A DNA stretch of 28,599 nucleotides from Nitrospira sp. (GCA_020697375.1 JAJFBJ010000040.1:1-28599); one strand, 5' to 3'; shown: positions 14,946-24,564, counted from the first letter of the stretch. Translations and numbers: made by a program. Notes: generated by a model not told the origin, from the sequence alone.

Positions 14946-15827
14946 TTACTCGACATTCTGGACTTGTTCCCGAAGTTTTTCCAGTTCCGCTTTCATGCGG
15001 ACAACCAAAGAGGCGATATCGGCGTCATTGGCTTTGGAACCGATGGTGTTCACTTCCCGTCCCATTTCCTGCAGCAAAAACTCCAGCGTCTTTCCTACCG
15101 ATTCCTTACTGCGGAGCGTGTGGTCGAACTGTAGCATATGTGACTCAAGTCTGACCAATTCTTCTGAGATGTCCGAGCGATCGGCAAAGAGAGCCAATTC
15201 CTGCTCGAGACGAGTCTGGTCGGGCGTGTCGCCATGCAGGAGCGATCGAACCCGGGCTTTCATCCGTTCAAACGCCTCCAAAGTCAATCGGGGCGCCTTC
15301 TGCGCGACCGCGGCCTTGGCGGTTCGAACGGCGTCCAGGTGAATGACCAAAGCCTTGGCGAGCACGTCCCCTTCCCTCTTGCGCATTCTATTCAATTCCA
15401 CTAATGCGCCGCTCAACAGACGGAGAATCGTATTAGCCACTTGTTGCGAATCGACCTGCTGATCGGAGAGTGACAGGATATCGCGGAATCCGGCGATCAA
15501 AGACATATCGATGGACCCACGGAGACCCAGCGCCTTTTGCAGTTTCTTGAGCGCGGAATGGTATTGCTTGGCAAGAGTCTGATCGATCTGGACCGTCTTG
15601 AGGCCTCCGGCGCTATTATGAACCGTGACCGAGACATCCACTCTTCCGCGAAGGCAATGTTGTTGAACGATCTTTCGAATCCGTTCCTCCATGTGCGTCA
15701 GGAAGCGAGGCACTCTCACGGCCACCTCCAGAAAGCGGTGGTTGACCGAACGGATCTCCACCGTGACAGCGGACTCGTGAGAGGTTCCATCCTTTTTGCC
15801 ATAGCCCGTCATACTCCGGATCGTCAT
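14946..15827 (-). CDS. yicC: YicC family endoribonuclease
   Basis: YicC/YloC proteins are conserved endoribonucleases that act on structured RNAs, linked in enterobacteria to small RNA turnover. The N-terminal signature IRSMTGYGKKDG with VEIRSVNHRFLEV, and the C-terminal TLEFLLQEMGREVNTIGSKANDADI, are both intact. The middle is helical with coiled-coil tendency. I place the start at ATG 15827, giving 293 residues, the family norm, with AAGGA eight bases upstream; the longer frame from 15944 would add 39 residues translated from inside nth. This ATG overlaps the nth stop as ATGA, so the two are probably translationally coupled. It is followed 30 bp on by gmk. Confidence 0.94.
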   Translation of the reverse strand: MTIRSMTGYGKKDGTSHESAVTVEIRSVNHRFLEVAVRVPRFLTHMEERIRKIVQQHCLRGRVDVSVTVHNSAGGLKTVQIDQTLAKQYHSALKKLQKALGLRGSIDMSLIAGFRDILSLSDQQVDSQQVANTILRLLSGALVELNRMRKREGDVLAKALVIHLDAVRTAKAAVAQKAPRLTLEAFERMKARVRSLLHGDTPDQTRLEQELALFADRSDISEELVRLESHMLQFDHTLRSKESVGKTLEFLLQEMGREVNTIGSKANDADIASLVVRMKAELEKLREQVQNVE

Positions 15828-16492
15828 GCGGTTTTTCCTTCCCAATGGCAGTCGCGATACAATGGACAGTGGCCGCATGTCGGCGTTCGCGCGAGGCAGG
15901 TGTACCGGCCATGCAAAAGGAGCCGTTGCGACCCTTCCGTCCATTGTTCTTTGGGCAATAATCGCTGCAGATCGATTTCGATTTTGTCCGGGTCATTGTG
16001 TCGCGTGAATTCAAGCCGCCCGGCCACCCGCTTGACATGCGTGTCGACCACCACCGCCGGTTTGCCGAATGCGCTACCGAGGATGACGTTCGCTGTCTTT
16101 CGCCCGACACCGGGAAGAGCCGTGAGCGCCTCCATCGTATCAGGCACCTCCTGATGAAATTGATCGGTTATCACCCTGGCGCATTGGATCAGATTTTTGG
16201 CTTTGGCCTTAAAAAACCCAGTCGTGCGGATAAGGGCCTCCAGCTCGGCCGGGACGGCTTCCGCGTAATCACGGGGGGTATGGTAACGCTGAAAGAGAGC
16301 CGGTGTCACTTGGTTGACACGCTTGTCGGTGCATTGCGCTGACAGAATGGTCGCGACGAGCAGCTCCCAGGGATTACGGTGGTCCAGCTCCACGTGAACG
16401 GTGGGCATCGCAGCGCGCAGATGCGTCAGGATTCGTGCGACACGGCTATGGTTCGGCCGTCCGGCCGGCGGCTGTATTGGGGGTCGTTTCAT
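15824..16492 (-). CDS. nth: endonuclease III
   Basis: Nth is a bifunctional DNA glycosylase and AP lyase that removes oxidised pyrimidines. The helix-hairpin-helix LPGVGRKTANVIL contains the catalytic Lys, and VVVDTHVKRVAGRL the catalytic Asp. Four cysteines near the C-terminus (CLARTPTCGHCPLYRDC, spacing 6-2-5) bind the [4Fe-4S] cluster. LLVATILSAQCTDKRVN is also typical. At 222 residues it is normal, with a Pro-rich N-terminal ten residues. The ATG 16492 has no obvious ribosome site. It is 33 bp after the hflX stop and overlaps yicC by four bases. Confidence 0.96.
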   Translation of the reverse strand: MKRPPIQPPAGRPNHSRVARILTHLRAAMPTVHVELDHRNPWELLVATILSAQCTDKRVNQVTPALFQRYHTPRDYAEAVPAELEALIRTTGFFKAKAKNLIQCARVITDQFHQEVPDTMEALTALPGVGRKTANVILGSAFGKPAVVVDTHVKRVAGRLEFTRHNDPDKIEIDLQRLLPKEQWTEGSQRLLLHGRYTCLARTPTCGHCPLYRDCHWEGKTA

Positions 16493-16525
16493 GTTGGCAG
16501 GTAATGGAGGCCAATTGTGAAGCGG

Positions 16526-18217
16526 TCACGGATGTGATGCAAGAGCAAGATTCGAAGGAGGCTGTTCCGGCTCGTCTGTCTGATCGGCAGGCGGAGGAAT
16601 AGCCGGTAATAGACCGTCGAGGTGTGTGATCAATGGTCGCAGCGTGTCCCGGCGTAGCGCCGAAATCCCGATGGCGCGATAACGTTGGCAGAGCGTCAGA
16701 CACTCATGGGTTGATATGCGATCACACTTGTTCAGGACAAGCACCCGAGGAATCGTCTCCAGTCCGAGCGAGCTGAGAATGGTTTCTACAGCCGAAATTT
16801 GCATATCGATGTCCAGAGCCGTGGCGTCGATCACGTGCAGGAGCATGTCGGCGTCCCGTAATTCTTCGAGAGTGGTGCGGAAGGCGCCGACGAGGTCTTT
16901 CGGGAGGTCCCGGATGAACCCCACCGTGTCGGTAATGATGATTTCGCGATCCTGAGGAAACCGTAGGCGGCGGCTGGTCGTATCGAGGGTTTCGAAGAGA
17001 CGATCCTGGGCGGGGACCTGACTCTCGGTCAGCGTATTGAGCAAGGTGGATTTCCCCGCATTGGTATAACCCACGATGGAGAGAATCGGAAGCGCCTGCC
17101 TGATGCGGCGCGCCCGTCGCTGGTCCTTATGGCGGGCGACATGGTCGAGTTCCTTCTCCAGGTGGGCGATGCGGTCTCGAAGGCGGCGTCGATCGGTTTC
17201 AAGTTTGGTTTCACCCGGCCCGCGAGTGCCGATTCCTCCTCCGAGGCGGGATAACATGGTACCGTGCCCGGAGAGCCGCGGGAGCAGGTACCGCAGCTGC
17301 GCCAATTCTACCTGGACCTTGCCTTCACGGGTATGCGCGCGCCGGGCAAATATATCCAAAATGAGCTGGGTGCGATCAATGACTTTGAGGTCGGTCACTT
17401 CCGAAATAGCCCGGGCTTGGGCCGGAGCCAGATCCTGGTCGAAGATCAACAGGTCGGCGCCCTGCTGGAGCGCACGGATCACGACCTCCTTCAATTTTCC
17501 CCTGCCGAGCAGAAAACGCTGGTAGTCCTCGGTACGTTGCAACATACGATCCAAGACCAGAATGCCGGCCGATTCTGCCAGTTCGTTCAATTCCTCCAAG
17601 TGCTCTTCCTGCTCGGCGCGGCTTTTACCCGAGGCGCTCACGAGAATGGCCGATTCCCTGCCGTCCCCCACGGCATGACGGTTTTCAGAGCGAAGCAAAT
17701 CGCTGTCGAGCGACTGAATCAATGTATCGAATTGAAGATCCAAGTTATGGAATTTGACGGGCTTCAGGATCCTGCAGACTTCCCCCCGGGGATTGGGCGG
17801 AAGGAGATGTGCGAGATGAAGCATGGAGGGCTCACCTGCTTCGTCCACTCCCAGGAGGCCGATGAGGTCCATGCGCAGCAATGCCAGGTGAGTCACATCT
17901 TCCTGGCTGAGCGGTTCTTCATGAAGATGTGTGCGAATCAATCGGACGCCGCGCAGGGAGCGCGCACCGACCCGGAATTTCGCCAGCGATTCAAAAGTGG
18001 GTACGCATCCCGCCCCGACCAGCACCTGTTCGATGACCCCGCGGCGGGTGATGAGAAGTCCGATAGGGCGCCGAATCTCTCGTGTGAGTTGGCAGGTTGT
18101 GCGCGCCAGTTCCGGCGTGATGACCAGCGATAAAGGAATTCGTCGCCGATACAGGCGTTCCAATGCCGAAAGATGACTCGCCTTCAGGCCGCTGATCTGT
18201 CCATGAATTGTTGGAAT
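16526..18217 (-). CDS. hflX: ribosome-associated GTPase HflX, apparent ATT start
   Basis: HflX binds the 50S subunit and splits stalled ribosomes under stress. This is the long form, about 563 residues, with a roughly 180-residue N-terminal region. It is followed by the HflX domain (LLGRGKLKEV, FARRAHTREGKVQVELAQLRY, GTRGPGETKLETDRR) and a coiled-coil region. The G domain has G1 GYTNAGKST, G3 DTVGF and G4 NKCD. The usual starts fail: the first ordinary one is TTG 18163, without a ribosome site. The frame continues upstream with SGLKASHLSALERLYRRRIP, resembling the N-terminus I recall for long HflX proteins (GLKPSQ...LERLYRRR). It reaches ATT 18217, which has a consensus AAGGAG seven bases upstream (18225-18230). 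I therefore start at ATT, giving (M)PTIHGQISGLK. The tsaD stop is 28 bp upstream. Confidence 0.92.
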   Translation of the reverse strand: MPTIHGQISGLKASHLSALERLYRRRIPLSLVITPELARTTCQLTREIRRPIGLLITRRGVIEQVLVGAGCVPTFESLAKFRVGARSLRGVRLIRTHLHEEPLSQEDVTHLALLRMDLIGLLGVDEAGEPSMLHLAHLLPPNPRGEVCRILKPVKFHNLDLQFDTLIQSLDSDLLRSENRHAVGDGRESAILVSASGKSRAEQEEHLEELNELAESAGILVLDRMLQRTEDYQRFLLGRGKLKEVVIRALQQGADLLIFDQDLAPAQARAISEVTDLKVIDRTQLILDIFARRAHTREGKVQVELAQLRYLLPRLSGHGTMLSRLGGGIGTRGPGETKLETDRRRLRDRIAHLEKELDHVARHKDQRRARRIRQALPILSIVGYTNAGKSTLLNTLTESQVPAQDRLFETLDTTSRRLRFPQDREIIITDTVGFIRDLPKDLVGAFRTTLEELRDADMLLHVIDATALDIDMQISAVETILSSLGLETIPRVLVLNKCDRISTHECLTLCQRYRAIGISALRRDTLRPLITHLDGLLPAIPPPADQTDEPEQPPSNLALASHP

Positions 18218-18224
18218 GGCCGTA

Positions 18225-18230
18225 CTCCTT
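18225..18230 (-). promoter_or_regulatory. consensus ribosome binding site before an ATT codon
   Basis: AAGGAG on the minus strand, followed by seven bases and ATT (18217-18215). No ATG, GTG or TTG in the hflX frame lies within usable distance of it, so it decides the start of hflX. Confidence 0.7.
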
Positions 18231-18245
18231 GGTGATGGATGGACG

Positions 18246-19310
18246 TTATCCGAGGTCGGCTATCCCGACGGATGAGGATAGCGGTAACGGAAAATCGGGC
18301 AATGCTTCGCAGTCGAGGGACGCCACTCTCCCATGCTCGAAAGCGCGCCGGCCGGCTGCGGCGATCATTGCCGCATTGTCGGTGCAATAGGACAGGGACG
18401 GCAGACCCAATTCAATTCCATCCTTGGCCGTCAACTCCGCCAATCTGGTCCGCAGCCGTGAGTTTGCCGAGACACCTCCGACGACGGCGAGCGCGGACAC
18501 TCCGGCCTCATGCACAGCCGCAAATGCCTGACGCAAGAGGATATCTACGATGGCTTCCTGATAGCCGGCTGCAAGATCGGCCTGTTGCTCGATGATCATC
18601 TGCGGAGTCATGCGCCGGAGATGGTAGAGCAGGGCCGTCTTGAGGCCGCTGAAGCTGAAATCCAAATTTCCGGTCCTGACTCGTGACCGCGGAAAACGAA
18701 CGGCGGCGGGATGACCCTTGCGCGCGGCGCGGTCCACAAGCGGTCCTCCCGGATATCCTAGACCGAGCATTTGCGCGCCTTTATCGAATGCCTCGCCTGC
18801 GGCGTCATCGATGGTCCTTCCCATGAGGCGGAACGTGTCGTCTGCGCCGGCATGAAAGAGATGGGTATGTCCGCCAGAGACAACCAACAGCACGCAACAT
18901 CTGGGAAATGACGGTTGGTCGATCCAGGCGGAGGCAATATGACCTTCAAGGTGATTCACGCCGATCAGCGGAAGGCCCAAAGCATAGGCCAAGGATTTGG
19001 CATAACTGATTCCAACAAGCAGGGCGCCGGCCAAGCCCGGGCCCTGCGTGACGGCGATGGCGCGGAGGTCGTGCCAACTCAGCTCCGCTTCTTGAAGCGC
19101 CTTACGGGTAACCTGTTCCACATTCTGGATATGGGCCCGCGAGGCCAATTCCGGAACCACACCGCCGAATCGCTCATGCACAGATTGTTGGGATGAGACC
19201 ACATTGGCCAGTACACGGCCCTCTTCATCAAGGACAGCCGCGGCCGTTTCATCACAAGACGTTTCGATACCGAGGATCGGGCCCAATGTAGGCTGGACAG
19301 ATCTACTCAT
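18246..19310 (-). CDS. tsaD: tRNA N6-adenosine threonylcarbamoyltransferase
   Basis: TsaD (YgjD/Gcp) transfers the threonylcarbamoyl group to A37 of ANN-decoding tRNAs with TsaB and TsaE. ASKHA-fold motifs are clear: LGIETSCDETAAAVLD, GGVVPELASRAH, VTQGPGLAGALLVG, the metal ligands HLEGH, VSGGHTHL and GEAFDKGAQMLGLGYPGGP. The C-terminal VVGGVSANSRLR and YCTDNAAMIAAAG are intact. At 354 residues it is of usual length. The ATG at 19310 lacks a clear ribosome site. It is the first gene of the long minus-strand run; the 247-bp region upstream holds the clpC terminator and no obvious promoter beyond weak matches. TsaB and TsaE are not in the window. Confidence 0.96.
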   Translation of the reverse strand: MSRSVQPTLGPILGIETSCDETAAAVLDEEGRVLANVVSSQQSVHERFGGVVPELASRAHIQNVEQVTRKALQEAELSWHDLRAIAVTQGPGLAGALLVGISYAKSLAYALGLPLIGVNHLEGHIASAWIDQPSFPRCCVLLVVSGGHTHLFHAGADDTFRLMGRTIDDAAGEAFDKGAQMLGLGYPGGPLVDRAARKGHPAAVRFPRSRVRTGNLDFSFSGLKTALLYHLRRMTPQMIIEQQADLAAGYQEAIVDILLRQAFAAVHEAGVSALAVVGGVSANSRLRTRLAELTAKDGIELGLPSLSYCTDNAAMIAAAGRRAFEHGRVASLDCEALPDFPLPLSSSVGIADLG

Positions 19311-19462
19311 ACCAGGGACAAATCGGACAGTGCATGGATAACGGGATGGGGGAACGAAGATTGCCCGCCGTGCGCGAGTTCAATCCCGCCCATTGAAGAT
19401 TGACGCAGCACACCGTATTCCAAATGAAGTGGCTCACTCAGCAGGTCCGTTGTGAAATGCGA

Positions 19463-19498
19463 CAACCCCCGGATCCGGGTTGAGGATCGCGGGGGTTG
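19463..19498 (-). terminator. nested hairpin terminator downstream of clpC
   Basis: CAACCCCC (19463-19470) and GGGGGTTG (19491-19498) form a perfect eight-base-pair stem, enclosing a second stem GATCC/GGATC (19472-19488). It lies 60 bp after the clpC stop. The U-tract is poor (TCGCATTT on the minus strand), so termination may be partial, letting some transcription continue into tsaD. Confidence 0.6.
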
Positions 19499-19557
19499 CC
19501 GGGTTAGCGAAGGATCTCAAATACAATGCGATCCCAGGTTGATGCGTTCGTTAGGCG

Positions 19558-21990
19558 CTACACGCCCGCCATGGCTTCCTGTTCGATGAAGGCGGGCGCT
19601 CCGTCGCGCAGGACAACCTTGATTTTCCGGTTGTCCTTGAAACGGCCCTTGATGAGCTCTTCGGAAAGTGGATCGCCGATCGCGCGCTGTATGATGCGTC
19701 GCATCGGGCGTGCGCCGTAGAGCGGCTCGTACCCTTCTTTGATCAGCCACTGCTTGACCTCGTCCTCCACTTCGATCGTGACACTCTTCTCGATGAGTCG
19801 GAGATTCAGCTCGTGCAGCAGAATGTCCAAAATGCTGATCAGATGTTCCTTTTCCAGAGAATGGAAGACGACGATTTCATCGATCCGGTTCAAGAATTCG
19901 GGACTGAAGGATCGTTTCAATTCTCCCATGACTTCCTCTTTACGGCGCAGATGCTGTGCGCCCTGAACCTCGTCATTTTGGAATCCGAGCGACACACCCT
20001 TCTGTATCAATTTTGTGCCGATGTTCGACGTCATGATCACGACCGTGTTCTTGAAATCGACTTTTCGTCCGAGGCTATCCGTCAGGACGCCGTCGTCCAG
20101 CACTTGCAGCAGGACGTTGAACACGTCCGGATGCGCCTTTTCGATTTCGTCGAACAGCACGACCGAATAGGGACGGCGGCGCACCTTCTCAGTCAATTGC
20201 CCGCCTTCTTCATAGCCGACATAACCCGGGGGGGCTCCGAACAAGCGCGAGCTCGTGAATTTTTCCTGGTATTCCGACATGTCGATTCGAATGAGGGCGT
20301 CCTCGCTGTTGAAGAGGAACTCCGCGAGCGTCCGCGCCAGCTCCGTCTTTCCGACACCTGTCGGGCCCAGGAAGATAAAGGAGCCGATGGGCTTTTTCGC
20401 TTCCTTGAGACCGGCTCGAGACCGACGAATGGCACGCGCGACAGCCGAAATAGCTTCGTTTTGCCCGATCACTCGCTTATGGAGGAAATCTTCCATCCGG
20501 AGCAGCTTATTGGATTCTTCTTCTTCCAGCTTGAAGAGTGGAATGCCGGTCATTTTTGACACGACATAGGCCACCTCTTCTTTGCCGATAGTCGGCTTAT
20601 GTTTCTCCTGGTTCTTCTTCCATTCCCGCTTAGACTCATCAAGCAGTTTCCGCAAACGCTCTTCTTCTTCGCGATGGCGGACGGCTTCCTCGAAGTTCTG
20701 CATCGAGATCGCGAGCTCTTTTTCACGGGAAATTTTCTTTAGTTCCTGTTCCAGCGCTTTGAGCTCGGATGGAAGCGCATAGGTTTGCAACTTTGCCCGG
20801 GAACCGGTTTCGTCGATCAGATCGATAGCCTTGTCCGGCAAGAATCGGTCGGTGATATACCGGTCCGACAACTTGACCGCCTCCACGATGGCGTCTTCGG
20901 TGATTTCCACGCCGTGGTGCTCTTCATAGCGATCGCGCAGGCCTTGGATGATGAGGACGGTTTCGTCGGTGCTGGGCGGCTGGACATAAATAGGTTGGAA
21001 ACGCCGCTTCAACGCGCCGTCTTTTTCAATGTGTTTGCGGTATTCGTCCAATGTCGTTGCGCCGATGCATTGAATTTCGCCCCGGGACAACGCAGGCTTG
21101 AGCATGTTGGAGGCATCGATGGACCCTTCGGCCGCCCCGGCGCCTACCAACGTATGCAATTCATCGATGAAGATAATGATATTTCCAGCCTGAACGATCT
21201 CCTTCATCACGACCTTCAATCGCTCCTCGAACTGCCCGCGGTATTTTGTGCCCGCCACGAGGGAACCCAGATCAAGGGCGATGACACGGCGAGACAGCAA
21301 ATTATCCGGGACTTCGGAGGCCACGATGCGCTGCGCAAGCCCCTCGACGATAGCGGTCTTTCCGACACCAGATTCGCCGATGAGCACGGGATTGTTCTTC
21401 GAGCGACGGCTGAGAATCTGGAGGACGCGTTCTATTTCGTCCGCGCGCCCGATGACGGGGTCCAGCTGCCCTTCCTGGGCCAGTTGAGTCAGATCGCGGC
21501 CGAATTCGTCGAGCGCCGGGGTGTTGCTCTTGCGATCTCGTTCGCGCGGCGCGGACTTCCTGAGGAACGTGACGGTGAGTTGTCTGGCCGTGAGCAGATT
21601 GGCGCCAAGACTCCGGAGAATCTTTCCGCCGATTCCCTCCTCTTCACGAAGCAGGCCCAACAATAAATGTTCACTGCCGATGTGGTTATGACCGAGCAAA
21701 CGGGCTTCCTCTACCCCGTACTCGATGACTTTCTTAACACGAGGGCTGAAGGGAATTTCCCCGAAGGTCATGGTCGTGCCGCCGCCCGGAAGATTCCGCT
21801 CGATCTCAAGCCGAATTTGTTCCGTGGAGAGCCCCATTTTTTTGAGGATCATCAGCGCGATCCCATCCGTCTCGCGAAGGATGGCCAGTACCAAGTGCTC
21901 GGTGCCAAGGTAATCGTTCTGATGGCGCTCGGCTTCTTCACGTGCCAGGATGATGATCTTACGACCCTTGTCCGTGAACCGTTCGAACAT
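19558..21990 (-). CDS. clpC: ATP-dependent Clp protease ATP-binding subunit ClpC
   Basis: ClpC is an AAA+ unfoldase that feeds damaged or tagged proteins to ClpP. The domains in order are: two Clp N repeats (about 1-145), AAA1 with Walker A GESGVGKT (205-212) and Walker B IIIFIDE (271-277), a UVR-type middle domain with a coiled coil (about 410-465, [17 protein letters not shown]), and AAA2 with GPTGVGKT (542-549) and VVLFDE (610-615). The ClpP-binding loop is LGF at 668-670, so it should work with ClpP. At 810 residues it is a typical ClpC; the middle domain is shorter than in ClpB. The ATG 21990 has AAGGAGG four bases upstream. A strong promoter lies 90 bp upstream. Neither McsA, McsB, CtsR nor ClpP is in the window, and no CIRCE or CtsR operator is seen. 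Confidence 0.97.
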   Translation of the reverse strand: MFERFTDKGRKIIILAREEAERHQNDYLGTEHLVLAILRETDGIALMILKKMGLSTEQIRLEIERNLPGGGTTMTFGEIPFSPRVKKVIEYGVEEARLLGHNHIGSEHLLLGLLREEEGIGGKILRSLGANLLTARQLTVTFLRKSAPRERDRKSNTPALDEFGRDLTQLAQEGQLDPVIGRADEIERVLQILSRRSKNNPVLIGESGVGKTAIVEGLAQRIVASEVPDNLLSRRVIALDLGSLVAGTKYRGQFEERLKVVMKEIVQAGNIIIFIDELHTLVGAGAAEGSIDASNMLKPALSRGEIQCIGATTLDEYRKHIEKDGALKRRFQPIYVQPPSTDETVLIIQGLRDRYEEHHGVEITEDAIVEAVKLSDRYITDRFLPDKAIDLIDETGSRAKLQTYALPSELKALEQELKKISREKELAISMQNFEEAVRHREEEERLRKLLDESKREWKKNQEKHKPTIGKEEVAYVVSKMTGIPLFKLEEEESNKLLRMEDFLHKRVIGQNEAISAVARAIRRSRAGLKEAKKPIGSFIFLGPTGVGKTELARTLAEFLFNSEDALIRIDMSEYQEKFTSSRLFGAPPGYVGYEEGGQLTEKVRRRPYSVVLFDEIEKAHPDVFNVLLQVLDDGVLTDSLGRKVDFKNTVVIMTSNIGTKLIQKGVSLGFQNDEVQGAQHLRRKEEVMGELKRSFSPEFLNRIDEIVVFHSLEKEHLISILDILLHELNLRLIEKSVTIEVEDEVKQWLIKEGYEPLYGARPMRRIIQRAIGDPLSEELIKGRFKDNRKIKVVLRDGAPAFIEQEAMAGV

Positions 21991-22079
21991 CCCGCCTCCT
22001 TATGGTGATGGGGTCTGTAAAAGAAGCCTTGGTTGATGAAAGAGATGCAATTCAAAGGCTCGAAAAATCTAATGATGTG

Positions 22080-22108
22080 ATTCTAACTAGCGCAATTTTG
22101 AGTGTCAA
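22080..22108 (-). promoter_or_regulatory. strong sigma70-type promoter of clpC
   Basis: On the minus strand a perfect TTGACA (22108-22103) and TAGAAT (22085-22080) are separated by 17 bp. Transcription would start near 22073, leaving an 82-base leader. There is no heat-shock sigma32 consensus and no CIRCE inverted repeat. Confidence 0.8.
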
Positions 22109-22204
22109 GGCATTGAGCGATTCGCCGGCTCCGACCGCTGTAGTTTCGCAGTCTCTTCTTTCATCGGCGCGCCGGAAAAGTTTGGTCGCGCCGGACCATG
22201 TTGT

Positions 22205-22234
22205 TTGACAGCAAAAGATTCATCCCGATACAAT
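22205..22234 (+). promoter_or_regulatory. strong sigma70-type promoter of nadK
   Basis: Perfect TTGACA (22205-22210) and TACAAT (22229-22234) with an 18-bp spacer. Transcription would begin near 22241, about 42 bases before the ATG at 22283. It overlaps the 5' end of the longer open frame and so supports the shorter start. Confidence 0.75.
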
Positions 22235-22282
22235 CCCGAACTTTCAACCGGCCTCTTATCTCCCGGCGATCCGGCCTCTCCT

Positions 22283-23143
22283 ATGAAAAGCAAAAGCATC
22301 GGCATCCTGACCAAGCCAAAATTTCCCGAGGTGAAGACCACGGTGCAGGCGGTAGTCGCCTGGCTTCGCTCTCGCAGCATCGACGTCTTGCTGGACACGA
22401 CTGCGACGACCCTGCTCGGCGAGCAGGGCGGATTTCAGAAAACACATCTGGCCGGCAAAGCCGATGTCCTGCTCGTGCTGGGGGGCGACGGGACGATGCT
22501 CAATGCTGCGCGATTAGCCGGTGAACGAGGCATTCCCATTCTCGGCGTGAACATGGGAGGACTTGGATTTTTGACCGAAGTGCTTTTGGAAAATTTGTAT
22601 CCCTCGCTTGAACGAATGTTCGCCAATGATTTTGTGCTGGATGAGCGGCTGATGCTGAGGACGCATGTTCACCGGCATGGGGAAACCGTGGCCCGCGGCA
22701 TAGTGCTCAACGATGTGGTGGTCAGCAAAGGGACGCTCGCCCGCATGATCGAATTACGAATCGCCATTCAGGGGCAATTCGTCACGAACCTCCGCGGAGA
22801 CGGCTTGATCATCAGCACCCCGACGGGATCGACCGCGTACTCTCTCTCAGCGGGAGGTCCCATCATCAATCCGGCGGTACAGGCCTTGATTCTGACGCCT
22901 GTATGCCCGCATACCTTGACACATCGACCGTTGATTGTTCCCGCCAACGCCGAAATCGAAGTGGTGCTCACCAGCAAGGATGACGGGGCCATGGCTACAC
23001 TCGATGGACAGGTGGGGGTGGCGATGACCCAGGGTGACACCGTCGAAATCAAGGCGTCCGAGCACCTCACCAGACTGATTCGTTTTCCGGAGAGTAGCTA
23101 TTATGAGGTGTTGCGTGAAAAGCTGAAATGGGGAGACGGGTGA
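22283..23143 (+). CDS. nadK: NAD kinase
   Basis: NadK phosphorylates NAD to NADP, the only route to NADP in most bacteria. The motifs are VLLVLGGDGTMLNAAR, NMGGLGFLTE, LNDVVVSKG and the conserved DGLIISTPTGSTAYSLSAGGPI. With the start at ATG 22283 it has 286 residues, the normal size; the open frame extends to TTG 22205, but that codon is the -35 of a strong promoter. No ribosome site is visible before the ATG. The gene faces the ferredoxin:NADP reductase gene, whose product uses NADP, with 17 bp between the stops; the functional link is only suggestive. The ending KLKWGDG is normal. Confidence 0.95.
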   Translation: MKSKSIGILTKPKFPEVKTTVQAVVAWLRSRSIDVLLDTTATTLLGEQGGFQKTHLAGKADVLLVLGGDGTMLNAARLAGERGIPILGVNMGGLGFLTEVLLENLYPSLERMFANDFVLDERLMLRTHVHRHGETVARGIVLNDVVVSKGTLARMIELRIAIQGQFVTNLRGDGLIISTPTGSTAYSLSAGGPIINPAVQALILTPVCPHTLTHRPLIVPANAEIEVVLTSKDDGAMATLDGQVGVAMTQGDTVEIKASEHLTRLIRFPESSYYEVLREKLKWGDG

Positions 23144-23160
23144 GGCAAGCCGAAGCGCAG

Positions 23161-24531
23161 CTACCTGCGGTGGCGTACGATGTTGGCCAGCATGTCGGCA
23201 TTCGAGGCGAATTTGAATTCGCCGATGGCATCGGACGAACCGGCATGAGCCTTTTCGACGGATTGTAAGACCTTTAGGCTCTCGAGGTCGACCGGCTGAC
23301 TTTTTCGTTCCTTGAGCAGTCCCTGTAACTTCTGGATCACGCCGTCGATTCCTTCGGATGGCGGCGAAGCTTTCGTCGCTAAGTAGCGTGTCATGACTTC
23401 CGCGCACCAGTCGCCGTCTCGTTTGGCGATTCCCACCAGACCTTCGCTGGCTTTCCGCGCCCAACCGGCGAGAAAAATGCCCTCTACGATCTGCTCGGTT
23501 TTTTCATCGTAGGCTTGGAAGAGGGCGTCGTCGGGATCGTTGCCTGTCTTATGAGGATTCGTGACATACACGCCGTTCTTATAGGGGAGGCCCACGGTCT
23601 CATCGACCCTGTCCCCCACCGCGAACACGACACTGTCGACGGGAAATTCGTAATATTGCTTGAGCCCGACCGCGGCCGTGTCTTCGCCTTTCGGCTCGAG
23701 CTTGTTTTCTTCCATTTCGAGGGCGCGCACGCGATTGTCGGCATCGACCAGCACCCGTTTCGGTGAAGCCAGAAAACGAAACCCCATTTTAGACGGGCTA
23801 TCCGTCGCTTCACACTTCGTAAATTCGGCGGTCATGCCCGCCAGGATCTCATCGGCATTCTGTCCTACGGAGGCCAGCCGGTCCCTGATGCGGCCGAACT
23901 CCGAGGCGATTCCCTCCAGGTCCATGTTCGAACAGACCGCCCGAATTTCTTTGGGATTGTATTTCCGCTCGGCGGGACCGCGACGGGCGATGGCCGTCAC
24001 ACGCTCGACCTTCTTATAGCGGATGAGCCAATGGGCGATATCCACCATCACATCGCCGACCCCGATGATTGCCACATGTTTTCCCACGTTGAACGGACGA
24101 TCGCCGAATCCCGGTAGCCGGTTGAAGTGATACACCACATCCTTGGCATGAAATACACCTTGAGCGGAGTCTCCTTCGACGCCGATCGCTTTCGTGCCCT
24201 GGGCTCCGATCGAAAAGGCAATGGCGCTCGCGCCCAGCCCGCGCAAGTCTTCGAGGGTGAGATCCTTGTCCCGCCCGATGGAGACATTGCCGAAGTAATG
24301 GACGTTAGGCTGTTCGAGCATGTCCCAATATTGCTTTCTCAAGCCGCCGCGCAGTTTGAGTTTGCTCGGAAAGATGCCGTATTCGGCCAAACCGCCGAAC
24401 TTGATGTCGCGATTGAGAATGATGACATCATGGCCCTCGTCGGCCATCTTCTTGGACAGCGCCATTCCAGCAGGGCCTGCCCCCACAATGATCACGACAT
24501 GCCGATTTGTCTTCGAGCCGGTTGCACTCAT
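23161..24531 (-). CDS. adrenodoxin-reductase-type ferredoxin:NADP reductase
   Basis: An FAD enzyme of 456 residues, of the FprA/adrenodoxin reductase family, which passes electrons between ferredoxin and NADP(H). The FAD site is VVIIVGAGPAGMALSKKM at the N-terminus; FPSKLKLRGGLRKQYWDML follows as in this family. The NADP domain is VAIIGVGDVMVDIAHWLI, with IARRGPAERKYNPKEIRAV as the phosphate-binding arginine motif. The late GWARKASEGLVGIAKRDG matches the GWxKRGPxGVIGTNK motif that closes over FAD, in a divergent form (KASEG replaces RGPTG). The C-terminal 60 residues are a charged extension. ATG 24531 has AAGGGTA upstream. In a Nitrospira-like autotroph it could link the ferredoxin needed by reductive TCA enzymes to NADPH; this is an inference. 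Glutamate synthase small subunit is a distant alternative. Confidence 0.85.
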   Translation of the reverse strand: MSATGSKTNRHVVIIVGAGPAGMALSKKMADEGHDVIILNRDIKFGGLAEYGIFPSKLKLRGGLRKQYWDMLEQPNVHYFGNVSIGRDKDLTLEDLRGLGASAIAFSIGAQGTKAIGVEGDSAQGVFHAKDVVYHFNRLPGFGDRPFNVGKHVAIIGVGDVMVDIAHWLIRYKKVERVTAIARRGPAERKYNPKEIRAVCSNMDLEGIASEFGRIRDRLASVGQNADEILAGMTAEFTKCEATDSPSKMGFRFLASPKRVLVDADNRVRALEMEENKLEPKGEDTAAVGLKQYYEFPVDSVVFAVGDRVDETVGLPYKNGVYVTNPHKTGNDPDDALFQAYDEKTEQIVEGIFLAGWARKASEGLVGIAKRDGDWCAEVMTRYLATKASPPSEGIDGVIQKLQGLLKERKSQPVDLESLKVLQSVEKAHAGSSDAIGEFKFASNADMLANIVRHRR

Positions 24532-24542
24532 CGTCTACCCTT

Positions 24543-24564
24543 CATGGATATGGCATGGATATGG
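24543..24564. repeat. 11-bp tandem duplication in a 5' leader
   Basis: CATGGATATGG occurs twice back to back (24543-24553, 24554-24564), just upstream of the ferredoxin:NADP reductase ribosome site. The second half supplies out-of-frame ATG codons in the leader. Confidence 0.7.

Noticed and set aside
20785..21666. A 293-codon plus-strand frame inside clpC.
   Set aside because: It is antisense to the conserved AAA1 domain of ClpC and has no independent start signal.
21991..22200. CIRCE or CtsR operator controlling clpC.
   Set aside because: No TTAGCACTC/GAGTGCTAA repeat and no CtsR heptamer pair was found; only the sigma70 promoter is visible.
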